A DNA stretch of 58,502 bases from DASZZZ01 sp036260375 (GCA_036260375.1 DASZZZ010000095.1:1-58502); one strand, 5' to 3'. Positions 41,801 through 49,113 are shown, counted from the stretch's first letter. Program-made: numbers and translations. The notes: generated from the letters alone by a model not told the origin.

Positions 41801-42800
41801 GCGGCTGCCCTACCAGGCGATCTTCGAGACGCCGCGGCTCGCGGACCTCGCCGCGCGGATCGACCGCGACGCGGGCGGGGCCGCGTCCAGGCTCGTGCTC
41901 CTGCGACGCGCAGCGGGACGTCCGATCTTCTGTTGGCCCGGTCTCGGCGGTTACCCGATGAACCTGCGCCACCTCGCGCGCCGGATCCCGGTGGACCGGC
42001 CCGTCTACGGCGTCCAGGCCCTCGGGCTCAACGCCGGCGAGGAGCCGCCGTCGACGATCGCCGCGATGGCGGCCGCCGACGTGAGCGAGATCCGGCGCGT
42101 GCAGCCGGCGGGCCCCTACACGCTGATCGGCTACTCGTTCGGCGCGCGCGTCGCGTTCGAGACCGCGTGGCAGCTCGAACGCCTCGGTGAGACGGTCGAC
42201 CACGTGCTCCTCGTGTGCCCCGGCAACCCGACGGTCGAGCAGGACCGCGCGGCCGCGCCGCGCGCGGCGAGCTTCGACGACCGCACCTACGTCACGATCC
42301 TGTACTCGGTGTTCGCGGGGACGACGTCGGGGGCCGAGCTGGAGCGGTGCCTCGCCGTCGCGCGCGACGAGGACAGCTTCGTGTCGTACGTCGCGACACG
42401 GTTCCCCGAGCTCGACGCCGGCACCGTCCGCCGCATCACGCGTATCGTCGCGCGGACGTTCGAGTTCGAGTACACGTTCCGCGAGCTGATCGAACGGAAG
42501 GTCGCGGCACCGGTCGCGCTCTACAAAGCGCGCGGCGACGACTACTCGTTCGTAGAGCGCGCGTCGGGGTACTCGGCGGCGGCGCCCGCGGTCCACCGGC
42601 TCGCCGGCGACCACTACGGTGTCCTCCGGCCCGATGGCGTCGACGAGCTCGCGGCGGCCGTCGGCGCGCGGCTGACGGGAACGGCCGACCGCGTCTCGAC
42701 CGGTCCGTCGCCGGCCGCCCGCGACGCCGGCGAACGGCGTGGCGAGCTCTCGAGCGGCGTGACGGAACGCGTCGACGCCGATTACGTCGCCAGCACGTGA
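38868..42800 (+). CDS. Single-module NRPS A-Ox-T-TE (indigoidine synthetase/MinA-like)
   Basis: 1310 residues, close to BpsA/IndC. Adenylation domain about 10-440: YVIYTSGSTGRPKGVMIEH (A3), FDAAQWEI (A4), YGPTECT (A5), GYRIELDEI (A8). A SagB-like FMN oxidoreductase domain, about 450-860, is inserted between A8 and A9 (LPKYAYASPGALYATQLYVE). Then LPRHMVP, the A10 Lys904 in LTANGKID, the carrier Ser962 in LGGNSL, and a thioesterase with Ser1090 in GYSFGA and His1249 in GDHYG. By eye the specificity residues read D-A-W-Q-F-G-L-I-N-K, a glutamine-like set. Expected chemistry: glutamine is activated, dehydrogenated, and released by cyclisation. The Asp expected after the nucleophile appears to be Cys1117. 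Confidence 0.92.
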   Translation: MEVACVTRRPPEVFHGASLPELLAEQAALQPDVAAVVGRGHELTFRELVHESAHVAARLRDAGLGVDDCVGLFVEPSPELVVGVWSVLTAGAAYLPLAPEYPDERLRYMIEDSGTGVVVTQRHLVARLRELAPRGTRIVELGAATVGGPAPAHVPPSSTSLAYVIYTSGSTGRPKGVMIEHRSIVSQMRWLRACAGVRAGTRVVQKTPISFDAAQWEILAPAAGAQVVVGPPGLHRDPKELIALIVDTGATTLQCVPSLLQALVDTEALRACTSLRYVFSGGEALSRQLARSFYDALPWASLVNLYGPTECTINATAHFVDPDELGGRGGTVPIGTPVDNTQCFVLDDDLNPVGVEENGELYIGGAQLARGYLNRPDETRRRFVPSPFAPTERLYRTGDVVHWNPDGTLQFCGRTDNQVKLRGYRIELDEISTAIEEHLWVKRAAATVVGNESTGAQQLVAFVELNEKEAALMDHGRAGAHHRSKADRLQVKAQLSDAGVRATSRSERVVPLPGKRESASLRRTAFARKTYRHFEGEEVTETRLLQLLAPRDDAGTPRDVASLTLSELGAILRAFGQFHSDERLLPKYAYASPGALYATQLYVEIAGIEALAPGTYYYHPVDHSLVLVAPAEPRASARLRVHFLGKRDAIEPVYKNNVLEVLELETGHMVGLFDDVLPPYGLRIAPAAFDPAVLGRIATGRRDAYLGTFEIAPDDGRRWEPGTRILVQVHPGRVAGMPPGQYEYVDGRFERVGDELVESKHVIAINQHVYARASFGVTLLSVDTEEWLAYVALGRIAHRLQANECGIGLMSSGYSSKSGHPLPAARRVDDIAAALGIEARASYFLVGGGVSDAQRASEGMLEDAVHMRGPAEIVRDELTQLLPRHMVPDRITIVDRLPLTANGKIDLEALAARERARPDERSRPYVAPATPTERRLAAAWRECLHEERVSADADFFGLGGNSLTAVSLINKVNRDLGVRLPYQAIFETPRLADLAARIDRDAGGAASRLVLLRRAAGRPIFCWPGLGGYPMNLRHLARRIPVDRPVYGVQALGLNAGEEPPSTIAAMAAADVSEIRRVQPAGPYTLIGYSFGARVAFETAWQLERLGETVDHVLLVCPGNPTVEQDRAAAPRAASFDDRTYVTILYSVFAGTTSGAELERCLAVARDEDSFVSYVATRFPELDAGTVRRITRIVARTFEFEYTFRELIERKVAAPVALYKARGDDYSFVERASGYSAAAPAVHRLAGDHYGVLRPDGVDELAAAVGARLTGTADRVSTGPSPAARDAGERRGELSSGVTERVDADYVAST

Positions 42801-43786
42801 TGGAGACGTCCACCTACGCCGGGAGTGATGGTGAGATGTGGAACCACGCAACGCCTCCGCTCCGGTTCTCGGACGAGGTGTCCGACGCCCTTCGGTCGGG
42901 AAAGCCCGTCGTCGCACTGGAGTCGAACGTCATCACGCACGGGCTCCCCTATCCGGACAACGCCGCGACGGCCCTGCGGGTCGCCGACGCCGTGCGCATG
43001 CAGGGGGCCGTCCCCGCGACCATCTGCATCGACGGCGGGAGCATCCGGATCGGCATGACCGAGAGCGACGTCGAGCGCTTCGCGTCGACGCCCGGCATCC
43101 CGAAGGTGTCCAGTCGCGACACGGCCGTCGTGCTCGCGCGCGGCGGCATGGGGGCGACGACCGTCGCCTCGTCGGTCCTCGCCGCCGATCTCGCCGGCAT
43201 CCCGTTCTTCGCGTCCGCCGGCATCGGCGGCGTCCACCGCGGGGCGCAAGAGACCATGGACGTATCGCCCGATCTGATCCAGTTCACACGCTCGAAGGTC
43301 GCGGTCGTGTGCGCCGGGGCGAAGAAGATCCTCGACATCGGACTGACACTGGAGTACCTCGAGACGCACTGCGTTCCCGTGGTCGCGTTCCGCTCCGACG
43401 ACTTTCCGGCGTTCTACTGCCGCACGTCCGGCTACCGCAGCCCGCACCGGATCGACGACCCCGTCGCGCTCGCGCGTGCGATCGAGCTCCACTGGGCGCT
43501 CGGGAACCACAGCGCGTTCGTCGTCACGTCCCCGATCGACGCCGCCGACGCGATCGACTCCGACGAGGTCGACGCCGCGATTCGCGACGCGATCGCCGCC
43601 GCCACCCGCACCGGCGTGACGGGTCAGGACGTCACGAAGTACGTCATGCGCGCCGTCGACGCGGCCACCGCAGGACGGTCGGCGGCCGCCAACATGGCGG
43701 TGCTCGTGTCGTGCGCCGAGGTCGCCGGTCGGCTCGCGGTCGCGCACGCCGATCACACCCGAGACCTGTCCGCGAGCGTCTCGTGA
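42800..43786 (+). CDS. Pseudouridine-5'-phosphate glycosidase homologue (IndA/MinB-like C-glycosynthase)
   Basis: 328 residues from the ATG that overlaps the NRPS stop (TGATG); an ATG 12 codons later is possible. PsuG fold markers: PVVALESNVITHGLPYP with the active-site Glu41 (usually ALEST, here ALESN), VPATICIDGGSIRIGM, GVHRGAQETMDVSPDL with the metal-binding Asp154, and CAGAKKILDIGLTLEYLETH with the Schiff-base Lys175; NMAVL carries the conserved late Asn. PsuG reversibly joins uracil and ribose 5-phosphate by a C-C bond. In minimycin synthesis the homologue couples the NRPS-derived ring to ribose 5-phosphate. Confidence 0.9.
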   Translation: METSTYAGSDGEMWNHATPPLRFSDEVSDALRSGKPVVALESNVITHGLPYPDNAATALRVADAVRMQGAVPATICIDGGSIRIGMTESDVERFASTPGIPKVSSRDTAVVLARGGMGATTVASSVLAADLAGIPFFASAGIGGVHRGAQETMDVSPDLIQFTRSKVAVVCAGAKKILDIGLTLEYLETHCVPVVAFRSDDFPAFYCRTSGYRSPHRIDDPVALARAIELHWALGNHSAFVVTSPIDAADAIDSDEVDAAIRDAIAAATRTGVTGQDVTKYVMRAVDAATAGRSAAANMAVLVSCAEVAGRLAVAHADHTRDLSASVS

Positions 43787-44520
43787 TCCAGCTCGCCGTC
43801 TTCGACCTCGACGGGACGCTCGTCGACACGCCGTCGGCGATCACGGCGGCGTTCACGGCGACGTTCGAGAGCGAGAGACGGCGCCCGCCGAGCTCCGCCG
43901 CCATCCGGGCGACGATCGGGCTCCCGCTGGCGCAGGCCTTCGCCGAGCTGCTCGACGTCCCCGTGACCGACCCCGTCGTGCCGCGCTGCATGGCGCGCTA
44001 CCGGGCGCGGTTCGCGGAGACCGTGCTCCCGAAGGCGGCCGAGCTCCTGTACCCGGGCGTGGCGCCCGGCCTCGATGCGCTGCGCGCCCGCGGGGTCGTC
44101 CTCGCCGTGGCGACGAGCAAGTACGTCGCCAGTGCCGACGCGCTGCTGGTCGCCGCGGGCATCAGGCCGATGTTCGCGCTCGTCGTCGGTGCGGACCAGG
44201 TCGCGCGGCCGAAGCCGCATCCCGACATGGGCCGCTACGTCCTCGACCGGCTCGGCGTCGACGCGCGCCGCAGCGTGATGGTCGGCGACACCACGCACGA
44301 CATAGGGATGGCCGTCGCCGCCGGCATGCAGTCGATCGCGGTCACCTACGGGGTCCACGACCGCGACGCGTTGCTCGCGGCCGGACCGACTTGGGTCGCG
44401 GATGGCTTCGCCGACGTCGTCGCGCACGTCACCTCCGAGTCGGAGCCGATGACTGCGACGCGAACCCGGTCGGCGCGCGCGCCGGCGGCTGCGGCCGTGT
44501 CGCCGCGCGGCGCTCAGTAG
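43783..44520 (+). CDS. HAD-superfamily phosphatase (IndB/MinC N-terminal-like)
   Basis: 245 residues, GTG start overlapping the psuG-like stop (GTGA). HAD motifs: FDLDGTLVDTP with nucleophile Asp8 and acid Asp10, VLAVATSKYVAS (motif II), RPKPHPDMG with the motif III Lys, and VMVGDTTHDIGMA (motif IV). An alpha-helical cap lies between. In the related clusters this enzyme dephosphorylates the C-nucleoside 5'-phosphate. The Streptomyces MinC also has a C-terminal DUF4243 domain; here the protein ends in a short Ala/Arg tail and that domain is absent. The end overlaps the convergent DUF983 gene by seven bases. Confidence 0.9.
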   Translation: MIQLAVFDLDGTLVDTPSAITAAFTATFESERRRPPSSAAIRATIGLPLAQAFAELLDVPVTDPVVPRCMARYRARFAETVLPKAAELLYPGVAPGLDALRARGVVLAVATSKYVASADALLVAAGIRPMFALVVGADQVARPKPHPDMGRYVLDRLGVDARRSVMVGDTTHDIGMAVAAGMQSIAVTYGVHDRDALLAAGPTWVADGFADVVAHVTSESEPMTATRTRSARAPAAAAVSPRGAQ

Positions 44521-44903
44521 CCGGAGTCCGTGCCGCGGCGCGGGTTGAAGACGAGGTCGAACCCGAGCCACGTCGTCTTGGAGCGCGGGTAGAACCACAC
44601 GGGGACGATCGCCTGCGTGACGAGTGCGACGATCGCGAGCGGCTGCCACGGCACCTCCGGCGCGGTCGCGATCAGCGTCGGGACGAACGTCAGCGCGAAC
44701 AGGGCCTCGGCGAGCGCGATGTTGACGATGATGGCGCCGACCCAGTACCCGGACTCGCGCTCGAAACGGAACTCGCAGCGGGGGCACTCGGGCTTGAGCG
44801 TCCCCCACGAGAGCCATATCTTCCGCTCGCCGCACACGGGGCATCGCTTGCGAACCCCGCGCGCGACGAGGGCCGCCGAACCGGGCCGGGGCGTCGTCGT
44901 CAC
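44514..44903 (-). CDS. DUF983 membrane protein with zinc-ribbon start
   Basis: 129 residues, GTG start. Two CxxC pairs, RKRCPVCGERKIW and KPECPRCEFRFERE, form a zinc ribbon at the N-terminus, followed by two membrane segments (GYWVGAIIVNIALAEALFA, PLAIVALVTQAIVPVWF) and FYPRSKTTWLGFDLVFNPR. This is the DUF983 pattern; function unknown, with some relatives near cytochrome oxidase genes. It is convergent with the biosynthetic operon and so probably not part of it. Confidence 0.85.
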   Translation of the reverse strand: MTTTPRPGSAALVARGVRKRCPVCGERKIWLSWGTLKPECPRCEFRFERESGYWVGAIIVNIALAEALFALTFVPTLIATAPEVPWQPLAIVALVTQAIVPVWFYPRSKTTWLGFDLVFNPRRGTDSGY

Positions 44904-45243
44904 GGCGCGACGCCTCGATCGGCGAGAGCGCTCGTTCGTGCGCCGGGCCGGCCGAGTGCACGCGACATGAGCCACTCCTTCCGATCGACGAGCGCAGCAC
45001 GACCGCGTCGCCTCGTCGGTCGTCCCGCCTCGCGATCTTGCCCCGACGCCCGGCGCACCGAACGTCGCCGCGCGCCTCGAGCGCCTCCGCGGGAGACCGC
45101 CGCTGAAAGCGCACCACCTGGCAACCGATCCGTCCCGGCTCACGAGACGCGCGCGATCCGTGAGCGGTGCGACCCTCTCGTCCCGAACGTCTTGCCGAAG
45201 CAACGCCGACGAGCCCGAGCCACACCGCGACGCGTGGAGCACG
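44904..45243. other. Gene-free stretch between DUF983 and the tRNA
   Basis: About 340 bases with no supportable gene. The open frames here lack ribosome sites and family similarity and are extensions of the DUF983 frame. It probably holds the DUF983 promoter and the 3' trailer region of the tRNA; I see no clear hexamers or repeats. Confidence 0.5.
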
Positions 45244-45317
45244 TGGGGGCGGCTGGACTCGAACCAGCGGCCGATCGATTATGAGTCGATTGCTCTGACC
45301 AACTGAGCTACGCCCCC
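45244..45317 (-). tRNA. tRNA with anticodon CAU (tRNA-Ile2 or elongator tRNA-Met)
   Basis: 74 nt read on the complementary strand. Acceptor GGGGGCG pairs with CGCCCCC; D-arm GCUCAGUUGGUCAGAGC; anticodon stem AUCGA/UCGAU with loop CUCAUAA, anticodon CAU; T-arm GCUGG-UUCGAGU-CCAGC; discriminator A; no encoded CCA. It is not an initiator (no C-A mismatch at the acceptor end). The T-arm and the region before it resemble E. coli tRNA-Ile2 (CAU modified to lysidine) more than elongator tRNA-Met, but this cannot be settled by eye. Confidence 0.93.
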
Positions 45318-45428
45318 AGGCGAACGGCGATAGCAGTGTGATTGTGCCCGATTCGGCGCCCTCTTGGCCGACCGACAGCTCGTGCGACGACGCGCTCGAA
45401 ACGAGGCGATGACCGTCGTGACCGGAAG

Positions 45429-45824
45429 TCAGTCGACGACGGCAATCGCCTCGACCTCGATCAGATAGCCCGGCTCGGCCAGGGCCTGAACCCCGATCAG
45501 TGCGTCCGCGGGCTTGTGGTCACCGAACACGGCCATCCGGGCCTCCGAGATATGGGGCAGGTACTCGGCACGGTGTCGAACGACCCAGATCGTGATCTTG
45601 GCGACGTGGTCTGGCCTCGCACCTGCCGCCGCCAGGGCACGACCCACGTTTGCGAACGCTTGACGTGCCTGCGCAGCGAGGTCGCCGACGCCCACGAGGT
45701 TGCCCTGGACATCCTCGGCGACTTGCCCCGCGATGAAAACGAGGCGGCTGCCCGTGGCGGCGACGACCTGCGTGTACGACGTCGGCGTCGGCAACGTCTC
45801 CGGATTGATCGACTCGAGCGTCAA
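45429..45824 (-). CDS. RidA-family enamine/imine deaminase
   Basis: 131 residues from a TTG start chosen because AGGAGGAGG lies seven bases upstream and the length then matches the family (about 130). Key segments: SINPETLPTPTSYTQVVAAT, RLVFIAGQVAEDVQGNLVGV, QARQAFANVGRALAAAGARP, DHVAKITIWVVRHRAEYLPH. The late Arg and Glu that bind the substrate carboxylate are within PADALIGVQALAEPGYLIEV, although the usual R in SR-S/T is not obvious. RidA proteins hydrolyse reactive enamines from PLP enzymes. Confidence 0.88.
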   Translation of the reverse strand: MTLESINPETLPTPTSYTQVVAATGSRLVFIAGQVAEDVQGNLVGVGDLAAQARQAFANVGRALAAAGARPDHVAKITIWVVRHRAEYLPHISEARMAVFGDHKPADALIGVQALAEPGYLIEVEAIAVVD

Positions 45825-45852
45825 CTCGGTGCCTCCTCCTAGGAATGAGCAG

Positions 45853-45868
45853 ACGTATGCCAATACGT
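45853..45868. promoter_or_regulatory. Inverted repeat upstream of ridA-like gene
   Basis: ACGTAT-GCCA-ATACGT is a perfect 6-4-6 inverted repeat 29 bases upstream of the TTG start. It fits an operator near the promoter. Nothing else is seen in the roughly 240-base gap up to the carH-like gene. Confidence 0.4.
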
Positions 45869-46065
45869 TGCCCGGAGTAGAAGGTGCCATCAACCCGCGC
45901 GCAGTCGTCTGGTCGACTCGATCGTCTCGCGCGCCCCGCCCGCTCGGGAGCCTCACCACCGACCGCCGACAGGGATCGACCCAGCCCAAACGATCTTGCC
46001 CTGCGGCGCGGCACCACGTTGCAGAGCCGCGTCTCCATGACGCATCTCGGAGAGGATCGGCTCGC

Positions 46066-46968
46066 CTATGCGCGCGACGGCGCGGTCTCGTCCGGCGATG
46101 CCGCCAGCCTCTCCACGATCGCGTCCGCGGCGGCGACGAGCTCGCTCCCGAGGTAGGTCCCGCGCACGCCGGCCCGCGCGCCGGCAGACGAGAACGCGTT
46201 GCCGGCGTAGAACACGTCCGCGCCGCCGAGCTCGGCGACGGCCGCGATCGCCTCGGCCGCGGCCCGGCGGTTGACGCTCATGTGCGACGACACCACGACC
46301 GCGCGCGCGCCGGCCGCGCGCGTCGCCGCGACGAGCGATGCGACCGGCGTCGCGGCCCCCAGCAGGCGCGCGCACACCCTGCGGCGCGTCAACAGGACGT
46401 GGAGCGCCTCGATGCCGATCGTGTGCTCGTCGCGCGGACCGGCGGCCACGAGGACGGGCCCGGCGCCGCCGACGGCCTCTGGGGCCGCCTGGCGCGCGAG
46501 CCACGCGCGGACCTCGTGCGTCGTGAGGTGCTCGTTCGCGACGTCGCAGTCGCCCGCCTCCCACAGCTCGCCGACGCGGCGCACCGCCGGCAGCACGACG
46601 CGCTCGACCGCGGCGTCGAAGCCGAACACGAGCGCCGCCTCGCCGAGAAGCGAACGGATCGCGGGCGCGTCGTAGGCGAGCCCGGCGTCTGCGATCGCGC
46701 GCGCGACGCCGGCGTCGTCGCCGTCGGCGCCGGAGCGCCGCCCGACCCGCTCGATCGCCTCCGCGGCACGGACGCCCGCGGAGATCTCGTCGCGCAGCGC
46801 CCGCAGCCGCTCGACCTCGCCCGCGTCGTAGCGGCGATGACGCCCGGGCGTGCGCGCGGGGCTCGGAAAGCCGTAACGCCGCTCCCACGATCGGATCGTC
46901 GGCACGGGGATGCCCAGAAGGAGTGAAACGTCCGAGATCGTCAGCTTGCCGCGTTGGTGATCCGCCAC
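46066..46968 (-). CDS. carH: CarH/LitR-like MerR regulator with B12-binding photosensor domain
   Basis: 300 residues, GTG start. MerR-type helix-turn-helix at 9-76 (PVPTIRSWERRYGFPSPART, GRHRRYDAGEVERLRALRDE). The middle helical bundle carries the CarH light-sensor signature W-x9-EH (Trp136, Glu146, His147). The C-terminal cobalamin-binding Rossmann fold has DEHTIG with His182 as the candidate axial ligand. CarH tetramers with adenosylcobalamin bind DNA in the dark and fall apart in light. Target genes are usually carotenoid genes, but none are nearby. TAGGCT, 7 bases before the GTG, is a possible leaderless -10. Confidence 0.88.
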   Translation of the reverse strand: MADHQRGKLTISDVSLLLGIPVPTIRSWERRYGFPSPARTPGRHRRYDAGEVERLRALRDEISAGVRAAEAIERVGRRSGADGDDAGVARAIADAGLAYDAPAIRSLLGEAALVFGFDAAVERVVLPAVRRVGELWEAGDCDVANEHLTTHEVRAWLARQAAPEAVGGAGPVLVAAGPRDEHTIGIEALHVLLTRRRVCARLLGAATPVASLVAATRAAGARAVVVSSHMSVNRRAAAEAIAAVAELGGADVFYAGNAFSSAGARAGVRGTYLGSELVAAADAIVERLAASPDETAPSRA

Positions 46969-47064
46969 CCGCGGCAGCCTAGCGCCGTGCGTTGCATAGT
47001 TTCCGCGCGCGCGTGCGACCGAGAGGCACCGGCGAGCGCGGCGGCGCGGCGGTGCGCGGACGTC

Positions 47065-47229
47065 CTATGCGACGTCGTCCGCGGCGTCGCCCCGGTCGCC
47101 GTCCGCCGTGTCGTCGCGCTCGACCAGCGCGGCGGCCAGCACGGGCGCCGAGCACACGGGGCAGAACGGCGTCGACGTCTCGTCGACGTACAGAGTCCTG
47201 TTGCACGACGGACAGAATCCGCTCAGCAT
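47065..47229 (-). CDS. Small zinc-ribbon protein (54 residues)
   Basis: Short frame beginning MLSGFCPSCNRTLYVDETST with a second pair FCPVCSAPVL, giving two CxxC knuckles 20 residues apart, then an acidic tail (ERDDTADGDRGDAADD). The cysteine spacing fits a rubredoxin-like zinc ribbon. A GGTGGCGAG stretch precedes the ATG. Similar small zinc-ribbon proteins are common in actinobacteria, with no known function. It lies between the carH-like and isochorismatase-like genes on the same strand. Confidence 0.6.
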   Translation of the reverse strand: MLSGFCPSCNRTLYVDETSTPFCPVCSAPVLAAALVERDDTADGDRGDAADDVA

Positions 47230-47329
47230 CCTCGCCACCGCCCTTTCTCGACCTCGCAGGGCCTTCGAACGGTATGGGCGCGGACGGCGCGGCGCCAGAC
47301 CGAAAAGCTATGCATCGCGCCGTGCCGCG

Positions 47330-47902
47330 TCAGCTCGCCACGCGGTCGTGCGCGTGGAGGACGTCGGACGTCGACACCACCGTGGCGAAGTCGATCTGGA
47401 GCGTCGACGCCGTGACGCGCGCGAGCTCGTCGGCCGGGATGACGCCGCCGTCGAGGTCGCGCTGGTCGAACGTGTGCGTGGCGTCGAGGACGAAGTACGT
47501 CGTGAAGCCGAGGTTGCCCGCCATCCGGGCGGTCGTCTCGACGCAGAAGTTCGTCTGGATGCCGCACAACACCAGCGTCGTGATCCCCCGCTCGCGCAGC
47601 CACGCGTCGAGGTCCGGGGTGCCGATGAAGGCCGAGTTGACGTGCTTCGTCACGAGGACGTCGGGGTCGCCGGCGACGACGTCCTTGAACGCGTTGCCGG
47701 ACTGGCCCGGTCGCAGCGGTGAGCCGGGCTCGCGCGAGTCGTGGCGGACGTAGACGAGCGGACGGCGCGCCGCGCGCCACGCGCCGATCAGCGCCGCGAC
47801 GTTGTCCTCGCACGCGGGGTTGTTGCGCCGGCCCCACACGGGCTCGTCGAAACCCCTCTGGACGTCGATCACGACGAGCGCCGTCCGGTCGTCGATCTCC
47901 AT
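47330..47902 (-). CDS. Isochorismatase-family cysteine hydrolase
   Basis: 190 residues, ATG behind GGAGGAG. Catalytic triad of the nicotinamidase/isochorismatase fold: Asp in ALVVIDVQRGFDEP, Lys in VLVTKHVNSAFIGTPD, and Cys in LVLCGIQTNFCVETTARMA preceded by the cis-peptide. Such enzymes hydrolyse amides or ureides; the closest subgroup (YcaC/NadA-like) cannot be named from sequence. It is convergent with nothing and divergent from dapE with about 120 bases between starts. Confidence 0.9.
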   Translation of the reverse strand: MEIDDRTALVVIDVQRGFDEPVWGRRNNPACEDNVAALIGAWRAARRPLVYVRHDSREPGSPLRPGQSGNAFKDVVAGDPDVLVTKHVNSAFIGTPDLDAWLRERGITTLVLCGIQTNFCVETTARMAGNLGFTTYFVLDATHTFDQRDLDGGVIPADELARVTASTLQIDFATVVSTSDVLHAHDRVAS

Positions 47903-48021
47903 GCGAGCTCCTCCCCTCCGGGCGCCGCCGCCGGCGCCACCGCGTGCCCGGACGGCCCAACCGCGGCCGCCGTGGCCGCATTCCCCGGCGCGACGTCGTC
48001 CGGCGCGGCACTATTGGGCGC

Positions 48022-49113
48022 ATGACGCGCACCGGCCATCGCGACGACGTCGCCGGCGCGCTCGCGCGGCGGACCCTCGAGCTCGTCGACGTGCCCTCGG
48101 AGAGCCGCCGGGAGGACGCGATCGCCCGCGTCGTCGCGGACGCGGTCGTGACCCCGGCGACGCCGCTTCGCCATCGCGACGATTCGTCGCTGTTCGTCGC
48201 GCACGAGCGCGGCGAACGGCCTCTCGTCGTGCTCGCCGGCCATCTCGACACCGTCCCGGCGCAGGACAACGTCCCCGGCCGCGTCGACGGCGGGCGCGTC
48301 CACGGGCTCGGGGCGAGCGACATGAAGGGCGGCCTCGCGGTCATGGTCGAGCTCGCGCGCGCGGTGGCCGACGGCCGCATCCGGCCCGCCGTCGACGTCG
48401 GGTTCCTGTTCTTCGGACGCGAGGAGCTGCCGGCGACCGAGAGCGCGCTGCCGGCGCTGTTCGACTCGTGCGCCGACGTCCTGCGCGCCGACCTCGTCGT
48501 CGTCATGGAGCCCACCGCGAACGCGCTGCAGCTCGGATGCCTCGGCAACCTCAACGCCGACGTGACGTTCGCCGGCCGCAGCGCGCACTCGGCGCGGCCG
48601 TGGCTCGGGACCAACGCCATCCATCGGGCCGTGACGGGGCTGCAGGCGCTCGCCGCGACCCCGCCGCGCGACGTCGAGGTCGGCGGGCTCACGTTCGTGG
48701 AGGTCGTCAACGTCACCGGCATCGAAGGCGGCATCGCGCGCAACGTGATCCCCGACGCGGTGCGCTGCCGCGTCAACTTCCGCTACGCACCCAACCGCTC
48801 CCCTGCCGACGCCGAGGCCGCGCTGCGCGCGCTGCTCCCGGACCACGCGCTCCTGACGGTCGCCGGCAACGCGCCCCCGGCGCTCCCGGCGACGGGCAAC
48901 GCACTCGTCGACCGCCTCAGACGCGCGGCGCGGGCGCGCGTGCAGCCGAAGCAGGCGTGGACGCCGGTCGCGGAGTTCGCCGCGCGCGGGCTCGACGCGG
49001 TCAACTTCGGGCCGGGCGACCCGCGCCTCGCCCACCGTCCCGACGAGAGCGTCGAGATCGCCGCGCTCGAGGCGTCGTTCGCCGCGCTGGCGCGCTTCGT
49101 GTCGGCCGACTGA
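48022..49113 (+). CDS. dapE: Succinyl-diaminopimelate desuccinylase DapE
   Basis: 363 residues. M20 metallopeptidase features: VVLAGHLDTVPAQDNVPG (first metal His/Asp), GLGASDMKGGLAVMVELARA (bridging Asp), FFGREELPATESALPALFD (catalytic Glu pair), VVMEPTANALQLGCLGNLN, the lid domain (VTFAGRSAHSARPWLGTNA) and the last His in GDPRLAHRPDESV. It removes succinate from N-succinyl-LL-diaminopimelate. Located before dapC and dapD, it completes the succinylase branch. Confidence 0.93.
   Translation: MTRTGHRDDVAGALARRTLELVDVPSESRREDAIARVVADAVVTPATPLRHRDDSSLFVAHERGERPLVVLAGHLDTVPAQDNVPGRVDGGRVHGLGASDMKGGLAVMVELARAVADGRIRPAVDVGFLFFGREELPATESALPALFDSCADVLRADLVVVMEPTANALQLGCLGNLNADVTFAGRSAHSARPWLGTNAIHRAVTGLQALAATPPRDVEVGGLTFVEVVNVTGIEGGIARNVIPDAVRCRVNFRYAPNRSPADAEAALRALLPDHALLTVAGNAPPALPATGNALVDRLRRAARARVQPKQAWTPVAEFAARGLDAVNFGPGDPRLAHRPDESVEIAALEASFAALARFVSAD

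Noticed and set aside
38697..42917. Very long open frame on the minus strand opposite the NRPS
   Set aside because: The 1400-codon frame is an antisense artefact of GC-rich third positions. Its protein is Arg/Ala/Val low-complexity without family motifs, whereas the plus strand shows every NRPS motif.
46979..47206. 75-codon minus-strand frame near the zinc-ribbon gene
   Set aside because: It overlaps the 54-residue CxxC protein in another frame and is Arg/Gly low-complexity; the CxxC frame has the better start and conserved cysteines.
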